64,000 bases of DNA. Source: Clytia hemisphaerica (lineage: Eukaryota > Cnidaria > Hydrozoa > Leptothecata > Clytiidae). Made by a program: the position numbers and the translations under genes. Below are positions 1 to 10,408 of the stretch, piece after piece. Position 1 is the stretch's first letter, and every line of letters starts with the position of its first letter. Where the stretch lies: assembly GCA_902728285.1 (NCBI GenBank), contig CACVBU010000865.1, forward strand, positions 211,666 to 275,665. Reading direction: 5' to 3'. The notes under the pieces were generated by a model. It did no database searches and had not been told where the DNA came from. It saw nothing but the letters and a program-made list of their open reading frames with translations.

Positions 1-165
1 TCGTCCTTTATTAGATAACATTCAAAAGAATCAAGTAACAACAAAGTCAAGCAACAAATTTTATATTCTTTACCTTTACCTTTGAGAACGTGAGAACATA
101 TCAAATTTGTGCAGTATGGATAATTCAACTCCCAAATTATCGAATGTAATTAAAAGCTGTAATTA

Positions 166-654
166 CCGTCATTCTTCTAATTTAATCCGACCGAAAAAAT
201 AACTATTTTGGAGGGGTCGTACTAGTAATAAGAGAAAATAAATTACTTCGGAACGTGAACTTTTTTGTCGTGCTAATAATTAGAGGAAAAGAGGACTCAA
301 TTCGTACTAGATTGGGGGATCAAAATTTAAAACACACTTTTTGGAACTTCTCATTTTTCCTTTCTTTCTTTCTCTTTTAAACTTTATGATTATTACGCTA
401 TAAATTTATTAGGGCTTTTGTATTTGACACTTTGTATTCAGTCGAGAAAGTAACTTAACAAAGATTCTGCGTCTTTTTTTGCTATTCGTCCTATAATCAG
501 AGGAAAAATTGACCTTTGTCCGTACTAAATTAGAGGAAAATCTGAAATTAGTGAATATGGACTCGTACTAATAATTAGAAGCGATAAATTCCTTCCATCT
601 GGCCAAAATTTATTTGTACTAATTAGAGGATTAATTAAATTAGAAGAATGACGG
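166..654. mobile_element. Non-autonomous TA-flanked inverted-repeat element
   Basis: The ends form a perfect ~21-bp terminal inverted repeat (TIR) beginning CCGTCATTCTTCTAATTT, and each end is flanked by TA (164-165 and 655-656). That fits a Tc1/mariner-type target duplication. The 489-bp interior has no credible coding frame but carries about six degenerate copies of a motif like GTACTAATTAGAGGAAAA (near 218, 271, 305, 521, 563 and 614). A TA duplication is weak evidence alone, so the superfamily is an inference from TA plus TIR. Confidence 0.7.
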
Positions 655-846
655 TACCCTATGATTTACATGATGCACATAGCTTAACAGTTCCCCTTCT
701 CTCAAAGATAATGGGTTGGTTGGAAATTGGGCACTGGCTGTGCATCACTTCCCTGCAATTAAATTGGTTCCTCGAATTCAGGTACCGGATGGTAAACATT
801 GAGCACGTCGCTCCTCTCGTCTACTACGAACTAGTGTAATGGCAAC

Positions 847-919
847 GAACCGATAGCGCAGTTGGGAGAGCAATCGCCCGGCAAGCGAGAGGTCGTGGGC
901 TCAATTCCCACTCGATTCG
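847..919 (+). tRNA. tRNA-like gene, anticodon position GGC (Ala-like), possibly a pseudogene or SINE head
   Basis: A cloverleaf can be drawn. The acceptor 847-853 pairs with 912-918 with one mismatch. The D arm is GCGC-AGTTGGGA-GAGC, the anticodon stem TCGC/GCGA has loop CCGGCAA, and the T arm is GTGGG-CTCAATT-CCCAC. The pairing outside the acceptor even extends to AAC/GTT. Position 33, normally U, is C, and the D stem has a mismatch, so a functional tRNA is doubtful. A tRNA-derived repeat is equally likely. No CCA is encoded, as usual in eukaryotes. Confidence 0.5.
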
Positions 920-935
920 TTACCTTTTACTATTA

Positions 936-1380
936 CTTTCGAATTTCGAAAGATGGTCTTTCAATTTGGATGAAAGTAGCTGAAAGATGATCTTTCAGCG
1001 TCTTTCCACGGTTCGAAAGTTGATCTTCTCTAACTTTCGAAAATTTTGAAAGATGGAATTTCCATTTTTTGAAAAGTCGTTGAAAGGTCATCTTTCATCA
1101 ACTTTCCAAAATTTCGAAAGATGGAATTTCCATTTATTGGAAAGTCGTTGAAAGATGATCTTTCATCAAATTTCCATCGTTCGAAAGTTGATCTTCTCTA
1201 ACTTTCGAAAATTTTGGAACGATGGAATTTCCATATTTTGAAAAGTCGTTGAAAGATCATCTATCATCAACTTTCCAAAATTTTGAAAGATGGAATTTCC
1301 ATTTATTGGAAAGTCGTTGAAATTCATCAACTTTCCATCGTTCGAAAGTTGATCTTGCTCTAACTTTCGAAGAATTAGAA
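936..1380. repeat. Tandem array of hairpin-forming CTTTC/GAAAG units
   Basis: Units of about 150-178 bp recur (the phrase GTTCGAAAGTTGATCTT starts near 1013, 1190 and 1340). Each unit is internally palindromic, alternating ACTTTCGAAAATTTTGAAAG-like arms with GAAAGATGATCTTTCATC. The whole block could fold into serial hairpins. No coding frame is seen. It begins 15-20 bp after the tRNA-like sequence, so the two may belong to one repeat family. Confidence 0.75.
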
Positions 1381-2204
1381 ATGTTGGAATTTTTCTTGTT
1401 GGGTCTATGTTGAGAGAGAGATAATATTCTATCTACTTATAAGTTATTTCTTGCAAGTAGTTTTCGACAATTTCAAAAAGTCTCAACAAACATATTTCTC
1501 GCCTAATATAAAAATTTCGGTTATTCATTAAAATCAACCCTGTTTTCATCAAAATTGTCGCCATTATGTTATGTTATGTCCAAAATTAATAAAATCTACC
1601 ATTCGCCAAAAGAAGTTCTCCCTAAAATAAAATAGTTATTTTCCGAATCCGAATGGCCAAAATTACTTCCCTTTTAGTCGGATATTTAATTTTGTTATTA
1701 CTTTGCCGAAAATTGGATGCCTAAACCAAAATTGAATTGGCCGAAAATTTCTAACCCCCCTGAATATCCTTGGTCCTCAAATTCTAACCCCCTGGATATC
1801 CTAGGATATTGAAAATTTCAGACCCCCTGGATGACTCGCTCAACGGAAAAAAGGATAGAGAAAAAGGTTTCGAAATATTTCATATTTGAGCGCGGATGAA
1901 CTTGTCGCTGGCTCTTGTCACGTACAACAATAAATATGAGTAATTCTTCCGTGAAAGCTTTTGCAAGTGTGACCACGAATTTTTGTTTTTATTCGCCTTT
2001 TTTCACGTTTGGACGCTTTTGGGTCAGTAATTTCCTTACAATATGGCGATGAGCGTGCATTGAACTGGTGGTACTCAACATAAGGCTTTTGAATGGACCT
2101 GCTGCCAATTTATTGGTCATAAATGTGTTTCACTCACTATCCACATGGTGTCGGGTAGATTGTAAATGACTACCAAGGCGAAATTTTTTTCAGTCTGCGG
2201 AAAC
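1381..2204. other. Intergenic, no recognised feature
   Basis: AT-rich sequence with small internal echoes (CCGAAAATT, CTAACCCCCTGGATATCC repeated near 1757-1830). No splice-bounded coding stretch or inverted-repeat element was recognised. Confidence 0.4.
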
Positions 2205-2545
2205 GTTTAGACGGGGTTATGGTGGTTCCATTTAGACGGGGGTTCTGTTATTATCAGTTAGGTAGGGTCAGGGTTGCTAGTAACGGCTTGTCACTGTGCC
2301 GGGTGCATACTCGGCGCCTTGGGCCCCGCAGGGTTGATAGTAACGGCTCGAATTTCAGTCAGGTTAAAAAAGGGGTACTTTTACCCATATTACAATAACA
2401 TTACCCCCGTCTTTTTTCTCGTTCTATAAGTATTTACAAATTTTGTATTCTGCTGTGCGAGTGTGGCTCAACGGATAGCGCGCTGGGTTTCTGTTCAGAG
2501 ATTCTTTCATTTGGTGGGTTCGAATCCCGGTCGGGTCGATATTTG
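2205..2545 (+). repeat. tRNA-like repeat, copy A
   Basis: The 3' part (about 2458-2540) has a Pol III A-box-like TGGCTCAACGG and a B-box GGTTCGAATCC with a T arm GTGGG-TTCGAAT-CCCGG, as in tRNA-derived SINEs. About 200 bp upstream is AGACGGGGGTTCTGTTATTA, shared almost exactly with copy B at 16960-17275. Both copies keep the same order: GACGGGGG motif, variable middle, CTGTGCGA and tRNA-like segment. The middle differs, so this is an old family. Unlike most SINEs, the tRNA-like part is at the 3' end. Confidence 0.6.
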
Positions 2546-2992
2546 CAGAAAGTTTGAAATATAGAAAAGTTAGTAGAAATCATCAGAAAACAAGTCTCAG
2601 AAAGTCAGAAAATAGAAAAGACGAGGAGATAGAATGGGGGGAGGTCGTCAGTAGTCCGACACTTTCTAGTCCGACAGTATAAATGTCCAACGTTGGGTTT
2701 GACGAATGCGTCAGTATTTTGTCCGACAACGAGTAAAAAAAAAACATATAAAAAACGTAATATGAATCGCGGAAGAGGAGGCACATTTTCTTCTAAAAAT
2801 CCAAAGTTCCGATTTTGAGGTTAAGGCACCTAAACCTGACTTTTCTTAAATTTTGGTAAGCTTGTTAGGATTAGGATTTCAAGAGTCAAGAAATTGGATT
2901 TAGCTGTTTTTACGACTCTTCTTTAGTGATTTGCAACCCTGATTGTTCCTTTATTTCTAATTATGTTAAAATTCCGCCAAAATCAAATTTTA
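2546..2992. other. Intergenic; possible orphan short exon
   Basis: Nothing firm. A frame starting ATG at 2762 reads MNRGRGGTFSSKNPKFRF and stops just before a GTTAAG donor-like site. It resembles the start of an RG-rich protein but has no supporting second exon, so it is not called as a gene. Confidence 0.25.
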
Positions 2993-4630
2993 TCGACCGC
3001 CGGAGGCGGTTTCTTTCATAGTGGTACGCTAATCTCGTTTTGCCTTGGCTCATTACTTTGTCTACCATTTACTTTCGGTTTTTTTAACTAGATTACCCAG
3101 GTGTTTCTCTTTTTTTTGCCTGAATGTCTTATATTCGGAATTGAATAATCGAGACATGAAAAATGACTATATTGTAATCTGTTTTCAATGAATAATCTAA
3201 AATGTATTGGAGATGACATGTAAGCGTTAATAATGTGCGCGCGCTCTTTCGCGAGCGTGATGCGTGATGGAAGGCGGTCGTTTCAGTGTGGTTTACATCC
3301 ACACTGTGACCTAGTTAATTTCGCATAGCGAAAGTATTACAATAGTCTTTCGCGGCGGCGGTGCGGAAAAAAAATTAGAAAACGAAAGTACTTGATACGA
3401 TGGACCAACTCACGAAAATCAATTTACAAATTACACGCTCGTATAACCACGGACGATTTTCGCAGGTTTTCTTCGGATTACGTCATATATCTTTGTGTCT
3501 GTAGCTTCACAGTTTTGATTTTTTCTTTATTTTCTTATAAGCATATACTTTATAAGAATCAAATCAATAACTCTTGATAGACGGTGATATACTTTTCGGT
3601 AACCAGTTCTTATTAAGTAAACAAGGGACAGCGCACAATATGCACATATTTATTTTTATTATAGGCATATTTACTTTATAAGAATCAAATCAATAACTCT
3701 TGATAGACGGTGATATACCTTTCGGTAATTAGTTCTTACAAGGTAAACAAGGGACGGCATACAATATGAGCATATTTATTTTTCTTATAAGCATTTATTT
3801 TATAAGAATCAAATCAATAACTCTTGATAGACGGTGACATGTCTTTCGGTAATTAGTTCTTACATAGTAAACAAGGGACAGCGCACAATATGAGCATATT
3901 TATTTTTCTTATAGGCATTTACTTTATAAGAGTCAAATCAATAACTCTTGATGGACGGTGATATACATTTCGGTAATCGGTTCTTACTAAGTAAACAAGG
4001 GATGGCGCACAATATGAGCATATTCATTTTTCTTATAAGCATATACTTTATAAGAATCAAATCAATAACTCTTGATGGACGGTGATATACATTTCGGTAA
4101 TCGGTTCTTACTAAGTAAACAAGGGATGGCGCACAATATGAGCATATTTATTTTTCTTATAAGCATATACTTTATAAGAATCAAATCAATAACTCTTGAT
4201 AGATGGTGATATACCTTTCGGTAATTAGTTCTTACAAAGTAAACAAGGGACGGCGCACAATATGAGAATATTTATTTTTCTTATAAGCATATACTCTATA
4301 AGAATCAAATCAATAACTCTTGATAGACGGTGACATACCTTTCGGTTATTAGTTCTTACAAAGTAAACAAGGGACGGCGCACAATATGAGCATATTTATT
4401 TTTTATAAGCAGATACTTTATAAGAGTTCTTAAAAATTAAACAACAATAGTTCTTAAATTGGTCTTATTTTTTTACCGATTTTAAGCCTCGTTGTTCTTG
4501 TAAAATTGTTTCATCAAGGCTCGATGTAAAGTAGATTTTAGATTAGCTTCAATCTCTACTTCTTGTTTTTCCCATGTAGTTCAAATTGTAGGCGAAATTT
4601 TCGACTTCAAGTCGTCTTGTTAATATTATC
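2993..4630 (+). mobile_element. Left copy of the 1.64-kb repeat (inverted relative to 55483-57639)
   Basis: The outer end is preceded by TA and starts TCGACCGCCGGAGGCGGT, itself a small hairpin. In order follow: ~330 bp with a GCGCGCGCTCTTTCGCGAGCG palindromic patch, CATCCACACTGTGACCTAG, ~220 bp, seven ~124-bp tandem units, and ~200 bp ending at a CGACTTCAAGTCG palindrome. The reverse complement of 55483-57639 shows the same order throughout. After removing a 526-bp insertion from the right copy, the lengths are 1638 versus 1631 bp. It codes for nothing recognised. It could be a terminal repeat of a very large element, or a full-length non-autonomous element (minisatellite-bearing Helitron/Helentron derivatives look similar). 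Confidence 0.75.
3543..4435 (+). repeat. Minisatellite, ~124-bp unit, seven copies
   Basis: The unit contains ATCAATAACTCTTGATAGA (a near-palindrome), TACCTTTCGGTAATTAG, AAACAAGGGACGGCGCAC and CTTATAAGCATATACTTTA. Unit starts fall near 3553, 3679, 3802, 3925, 4051, 4176 and 4300. The inverted copy at 56150-57105 also has seven units, one carrying a short deletion. Confidence 0.85.
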
Positions 4631-5908
4631 TCAGTGAAAAACCCTTATTTAACATTTGACACTCAAAAATCTTTCGTATTCGGACAAAAGTGACGTCGGA
4701 AAAAAAGACTTCCAAATTTTAAATTTATTTTATAGATTCGGACTATAGAAAGTAGAAAAAATCCTGGAGAGTCATTTACAATTTACCCACGACCTATGCA
4801 CATTCTGAAGAAGTATTGAAAAGGTAACTTAATGATTCTTTTTAACTTTTAGAGGTTTTCCCACATTCAAACTTGAGAATTATGCACTGTGACTGTTGAT
4901 TTGAGACCCCCTTGTCCATGTGTAATGGCTTTCACTACTGTATTGAGCTGAAGGCAAGTTCTTATGTAGACTAGAGGTATGTCTGCTCCCAGGAGACCCT
5001 CTGCTTTATTTATCTGAAAAACAGCTGCATGTTCCTCAATCCATACTCTATCCCATCAATGATGGATATACGCATAATAATCAATCATCCATCATGGATG
5101 ACTAATCGAATCGATAACCAATCGATTGATTCGGATAATTAATACGTAATTGATAACTGTTACCAATGGTGATGGATGACTTATCGATTGATCTCGGATA
5201 ATCGATAGGTTATCGCAGTATCGTACCTATTTATTCTGAAATTTTGAGTATCTATCATGATCCTTGATTGTTTTTTTTTATTCAGGCAATCAAGCCTGCC
5301 TTGAAATTCTGATTATCGATTGTCTATCCATTATTGGAATTAATCGATATACAATCAATTGGTCAACATGAATTGGAAAAAGTTAAAGATTGTATTGATT
5401 GGGCGGGAGAGTCTGGTTTAACTCTTTCCATTTAATAATCATGTTTTTTTTGAAGGAGGCTCGATTGCTTATGGATTGATCGAATGATCATATTAAAAAA
5501 ACAATGATCAATCAATATATACAGTACTCAAGATTTTAGGCTCAATCAACTATCAATTATTGGGATTGGTTATCAACTAAATTGAATAGGACCAGACGTT
5601 ACTACTACTGTTAACCGGTTACTTTTTCGAAGCGGGCTACACGGCTTTTTGCGCAATGCAATTGGTTCTTTTCGCACGACGATGACGGGCCTTCACTGTC
5701 AGTTGCCCGTCGTTAGGAAAATTCATTGTGACGTCACTTTTTCAAAGGAAAATTAACAATACATTGACATCATTTCTCTCATTTTTTATTTCTGAAGTCA
5801 GAAATTATAAAAAATTTTTATCTCTTTTTGCTTGTTTTTCGCTTTATTTCGCTATTGTTCCTGGATAAAGCGCTAAAAATTAATCGAAGCTGAAGGAAAC
5901 GGTTAACA
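4631..5908. other. Intergenic, ATCGAT-rich repeat-like stretch
   Basis: Between about 5030 and 5610 the sequence is dominated by ATCGATTGAT / ATCAATCGAT permutations, suggesting decayed simple or cryptic repeat. No gene is recognised. The 5590-5730 part has GTTAACCGGTTACTTTTTC, loosely related to the end of the fold-back at 5909. Confidence 0.45.
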
Positions 5909-6049
5909 AATACAATAATGACCGGTTTCTTTCGGGCTATACTGAAAATATTGTCCTCGGTCAACGCAACAACCTCGCAAGCTCGGTCGTTACTTGACCT
6001 CAGGCAATATTTCTCAGTAGAGCCCTCACTAACCGGTCATTATTGTATT
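5909..6049. mobile_element. Fold-back element
   Basis: Arms start AATACAATAATGACCGGTT on both strands and pair over about 45 bp, continuing to AATATTGYC, with mismatches. The length is 141 bp. No clear target duplication was found. Confidence 0.55.
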
Positions 6050-6300
6050 AATAAAATCGACTATCAATTAAAATCGATAACTAATTGATAATTAATCGAT
6101 TGATTAAATATCGCTTAAAAACTTGCCTTGCAATACAAGGGTGAATCACGGTACAGGTTCGAGCCCTGATGGCTGCTATCAAAATCTCATCAACATTCTC
6201 CTGGGAAGATGATGAATGAGAAAGTAGCGTATCTCAACTTCGTTGTTTCTAGGAGTATGGCGATGAGATTACCGTGATTCAGCCATGTAGATGCAAGAAA

Positions 6301-6539
6301 TTAAGTGGTCCCCAGCATGTTTCTCAGGTGTAGAAAGCTAATTAATCAGGCTCATTTTTATAGCATGGGCTTACAATGGAAATCCCATGATATAAGCCCA
6401 TTTTAGTATTATTTCTGAAATTAAGTGGTCCCCACCAGTTTCTCAGGTGTAGAAAGCTAATTAATCAGGCTCATTTTTATAGCATGGGCTTAAAATGGAA
6501 ATCCCATGATAGAAGCCCATTATAGTATTATTTCTGTAT
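6301..6539 (+). repeat. 120-bp tandem duplication
   Basis: Two units start TTAAGTGGTCCCCA at 6301 and 6421 and are nearly identical, including AGAAAGCTAATTAATCAGG and a CATGGGCTT...AAGCCCAT imperfect hairpin. High identity suggests a recent duplication. It lies ~100 bp upstream of the first exon of the unrecognised gene. Confidence 0.85.
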
Positions 6540-6641
6540 TATATGTTAAATCTCACTCTACTGTAATTGTTGAAGCAATTTGTGGAAGTTTGACTTCTGA
6601 GATATTAAAAGCTTGAAATCTGATAAACCTTTTTTCAACAG

Positions 6642-9600
6642 AAAAACAACAATTTGATGAAAGAAGCCGAAAGTGAAGCAACACCACCAAGATTAAAAAA
6701 ACCTTATGGCAATCAAAGTAAGAATTCCCTTTTCCTTTGTCTTTTCAATTGCTGAGTAGTTTATGTTTGTGACAATGTAATAACTACACAGTCAGTAACC
6801 CAAGATGGGTTTTATTATTATCCTTACTTACAGAATAAAATTTATGGTGTTTCATCTTTTTAATAAAGAATAATAATAATTGTTAAAATTTAAGAGAATA
6901 ATGAACCAAATTTAGTATTTTGAAAGAAAATGTCTTTATTTTTAGGTACCCCCTTTTCAGGAAAAAAGAAAGACCTTGACATGACAATATCACCAATTAT
7001 TAATGGTAAATAAAAAAGTTACAGTTTTTATTTGAAAATCCTTAGTAACCCCCTTACTGCTACAGTAACCCTACAGTAGCCCCACAGTAGCATATGCAGA
7101 TGGAAAGGCCAAAGTTAATTTCAAAATTTTTTTATTCTATTTCCACTTGTTTTATTATTTTATTTATGAGTTTTAGCACACCCCTGTCTCACAGACCCGC
7201 TGGAACTTTTTTCCTATCAGTGGGGATAACAATTCCTATTGAAATCCCAATGGGGATATAATTTTTATTGTTCCAAGGTTAAAGAATCCAGTTGATGGTT
7301 TTAGAGTGAAGCTTTTAAACATTGAATTTCGAGTGGGGATAAAATTAAGGTCAATTTCCCAACGAGGCTGAAATGCCAGGGTACTTTCCCACCGGGGACG
7401 AAATTTTGCCAAATTTTCCAGTGGGGCTTGGGTACCAGCGGGTTCGTGACACAGAGGTGTTTTAGTACAACGTTTGATAAAAATCATTTGGTCTTTATCC
7501 ATCCTCCTACACAACGTTATTTCAACGGTCATCTAATGTTTACAACGTCCATATAACGTTGGATGAACGTTTTAACCTTTAGCCGCCGAGAGACGTACCA
7601 CGTACGTCATATATACAGGCCGAGAGACGTACCACGTACGTTTTGATACTGGGGTCCTTTCAAAGTTTAATAAAATAAAGACCAGTTTGAATTTTTCTAT
7701 TCTGTAAAATTTAGCAGACAGGATAGGGGTGAAGGTTCATTTTTTAAAAATTTTACGGGTCCTGCTTTTATACATCTCGAGATATCGGAACTCAATGTCG
7801 GTGTATTTTTCAAATGTCAACAAAACATCGTTTTAGTGGTGGACAGAGGGTGTTTGATGGATTTTTGGACTGAAAAGTCATATTTATGTCTGGTTTTTTC
7901 TTGGTTTCAGCATATAAATATCATTATATGAGATAGAGAACCTTTATTGGCAGTTTCTATGTGGTTTGAAGGGGTTTTAGGGGGTATTTCCTGACATACA
8001 TGCCTATCTCTAGCTCCAACAACTCAGGGCTGTTTTGCCTCAGTTTTTCCACTATTCTGGTGTTTTATTGCTTGAATTTACATGATAGAGAGTCTGTTAT
8101 GATTATTGTAGTAATTTCACAGGCCTAGGGTAAGTGCAGGGCCAATTTTAGAGCAACGGGACCACTTATTTTACCTGTTGTGGCCAGAGTGTCGATTTTG
8201 CTGGAAAAGTGTGCTTCACCGAAACTTAGATTCTGAGATGAAATGAGCTTCTTCAGCCCTGAAATTTCACACAATGGTGGCTTATAACATAAACTAAAAC
8301 AAAATAATTTTTCTGGGACCAATCTTTACCTTGTACCCACTTTTTTCATTCAATTTGTCAAAAAAAAGAAAAAAAGTGAAAAAATCGTAAACATGGAATT
8401 TTTACTGTTTTGATTTGAGGCTGTGTAGTCAGGTTTAAAAGGGTGATGAGGCGTCTTTTTGGTATTATCTGAAAAAATAGATCCTTAGCTTTTCAAAATG
8501 GGTTTACTTTTTACTTAAGCTTTAGCGGTTCAGATTTTATGACATTTTCCGCGAAACCTCCATTTTCATGAAAAAAACAGCGGCAGCAGCGCGCGCTGTT
8601 TTTAAAAACAGCGGTGTCTAAAGGTTAAAACAACGTTGTGTGTTTGCTTGGAAAGTGCGTACGAAAATTAATAAAAATGTATTTAAGCTCAATAAGTAGC
8701 CTATTAAACCTCTTTCACAGAGACGGGACCCCCTACTACTAGAAAGATTGGCTAAAATATCGCGTTTTTTCCGGCTGAAAATAATCAAATCAACAATCTC
8801 TCACTGTAAAATATTTTGGTATATCCCTACGAAATTTCCTGTTTCGAAAACAACGAAATTAAAATTCCCAGTCATAACAAAAAACATGGATGTATCAATC
8901 CACATTGAGTTTTAGTCCGTTATTTTTACCGATGTGAAAGGGGGGTGTCCTAATTTAAGTTATATGTTAGACATTACACTTTACCTCTCTAGGGAACCTT
9001 TCGCGAATTTACTGAGTCCCAGGCTGTAACCCCTATCATAGTCCGTATAACCAGAAACCCCGGTCTGGAAGCCTTTTGTTTCTTTCCATTTGTTTCTTAT
9101 TATTTAAAATTGCGTTGAGAAATTAGCAAATTGATTTTTATATTCGTTATTAACAAAGGGAAAAAAGTTAACAAAAAGTCACAACAATAGGCTTCAAGAC
9201 CAGGGTTTTTTATACGGACTACGTATGCTCCTATACACCTTTTCGACCATATCCACCAATTGCCGCGCGGGCATTTTTTGTCCGTTTTATCCCACTAAAA
9301 CCGTCCCAGTGCTTTTTCCGCACCTATAGACAGTAGAAAAAGGTGTCAAAAGAGGATTGGATCGAGTTTAGGGATAATTAAATAATTAAGAGCACGCGCC
9401 TGATCGCGCGACTACAGTCGAAAAGTTGTATTGAAATTTTGGATCAAAAAGAAAAAAGTTGGAAATTTTCACATTTTTCAAAAAAAGTTGCGCGCTGGAA
9501 AGGTTGACATTTTATATTTTATTTTAGAGTGACTTATCGTGTTATCTTTGGATTTGTTATCGCTTTGTTCTTAGTAAAAGGTGACACAGATTTTTATTTT

Positions 9601-10408
9601 CACGTAAATCCATGAAAAAGAATTCCGGTAAATTTTACTCATAAAAAAAGAATTCCAGGGAAAATAATTATAATTGTCACAAAATCATTATCAGCAAAAT
9701 GTTGTTATCTTCATCATTTTGTTAGTATTTAGCTATTTCTTAAAAGAGTGATTATTTAAAGTCCACAAAGCCTTAAAATGTTCTTAACTTACTCTTAATA
9801 TTTTGGTAATTGTTTTCTTATATAGTTTGTTCCTATAATAAACAGCTTGTACTCTCGGGTACCTAATAGCCGGGGGGGGGGGGGGTTGGAATAAGCAGGG
9901 GGGTTGGAATAAGCAGGTGGGTTGGAAAAAATCTCAAAACTTAATAAGCAGGGGGGTCGGAATAAAAATGTTCTGGGTGGAAAATTTTTGAAAAGGAGGC
10001 TAATACAGCTGAACTAGGACAAAAAAGGGAACTTTCAAAAACATTTTCCCAAAAGTTAATAAGCGGGGGGGTTGGAATAAGAATGTCCTGGGTGGAAGGT
10101 TTTCGAAAAACTAATTAGCGGGAGGGGACGGCTATTAAGTACCCGAGAGTACTGCTATAGAAGTAAATACCAATTATATTTTGAATAAAGCACAATATGA
10201 TTTTAAGTTTAATTTCATATTCATTTTTTTTTCAGCTTTCAAAATCGGAATCGAATTATTAGAAGGTATTTTTAGCAAAATTTATTATCAAAAGCATTAA
10301 TCCTTTTTTTTTAATTACTTCTTTTCATCAGATAACCTGCAGACTTACTACCTAGTCGTTTCATTCGAATATTTTTTGAGGCTGCATAAAAGCAACTTCT
10401 TTGTTTGA
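6642..10408 (+). CDS. Unrecognised multi-exon gene (four predicted exons, partial)
   Basis: Four short exon candidates have proper acceptors and donors and one continuous reading frame. They are 6642-6717 (acceptor TTTTTTCAACAG, donor GTAAGA), 6946-7005, 10236-10265 and 10332-10408 (ending in TGA). The phases agree at every junction: A|GT, G|CT, G|AT. The product contains KEAESEATPPRLKKPYGNQS, then PFSGKKKDLDMTISPIINGA and FKIGIELLEDN. I do not recognise the family. The 3.2-kb second intron contains inverted-repeat elements, including a piggyBac-like one. Upstream exons must exist, because the first exon opens in frame without a convincing start. The last exon may end at a donor I cannot identify instead of at 10408. 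The exon at 13051 could belong to the same gene. Such short exons can align by chance, so confidence is moderate. Confidence 0.4.
7177..7459. mobile_element. Short inverted-repeat element flanked by TTTTAG
   Basis: Ends CACACCCCTGTCTCAC... and its imperfect complement CACCTCTGTGTCACG... share a downstream ACCCGCTGG, giving a ~27-bp TIR. Both sides are flanked by TTTTAG (7171-7176, 7460-7465). The interior repeats GTGGGGATA-like phrases. A degraded relative may lie at 19190-19370 (CTTCTCACAGACCTGG, AGTGGGGATGGG). Confidence 0.55.
7576..8624. mobile_element. piggyBac-like non-autonomous element
   Basis: It is flanked by TTAA on both sides (7572-7575, 8625-8628), the piggyBac target. The ends read CCTTTAG on both strands. 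Just inside the left end the 20-bp phrase CCGAGAGACGTACCACGTAC occurs twice, a subterminal repeat typical of transposase-binding sites. No transposase frame is seen in the 1,049 bp. It interrupts an older AACGTT-rich element: the sequence before (GGATGAACG) and after (CAACGTTGTGTG) resembles continuous sequence at 16600-16686. Confidence 0.7.
8629..9038. other. Intronic or intergenic, no recognised feature
   Basis: AT-rich DNA within the large intron of the unrecognised gene. No exon-like or repeat-element structure was identified. Confidence 0.4.
9041..9219. mobile_element. TA-flanked MITE
   Basis: TIR starts GTCCGTATAA and continues through a degenerate CCNGGTCT(G/T)GAAGCC for about 35 bp. 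TA precedes and follows (9039-9040, 9220-9221). The length is 179 bp with no coding capacity. Probably Tc1/mariner-type by target duplication. Confidence 0.65.
9222..9848. other. Intronic, no recognised feature
   Basis: Contains weak inverted echoes (ACACCTTTTCGACC near 9235 and AAAAAGGTGT near 9340) but no convincing element or exon. Confidence 0.35.
9849..10152. mobile_element. Inverted-repeat element with G-rich tandem core
   Basis: Ends GTACTCTCGGGTAC(C/T)TAATAGCCG pair over ~23 bp. The core holds several copies of GGGGGGTTGGAATAAGCAG-like units, including an uninterrupted run of more than ten G at 9873. Target duplication is unclear, although both flanks show CTATA outside the TIR. G-run arrays like this may form quadruplexes. 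Confidence 0.6.
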
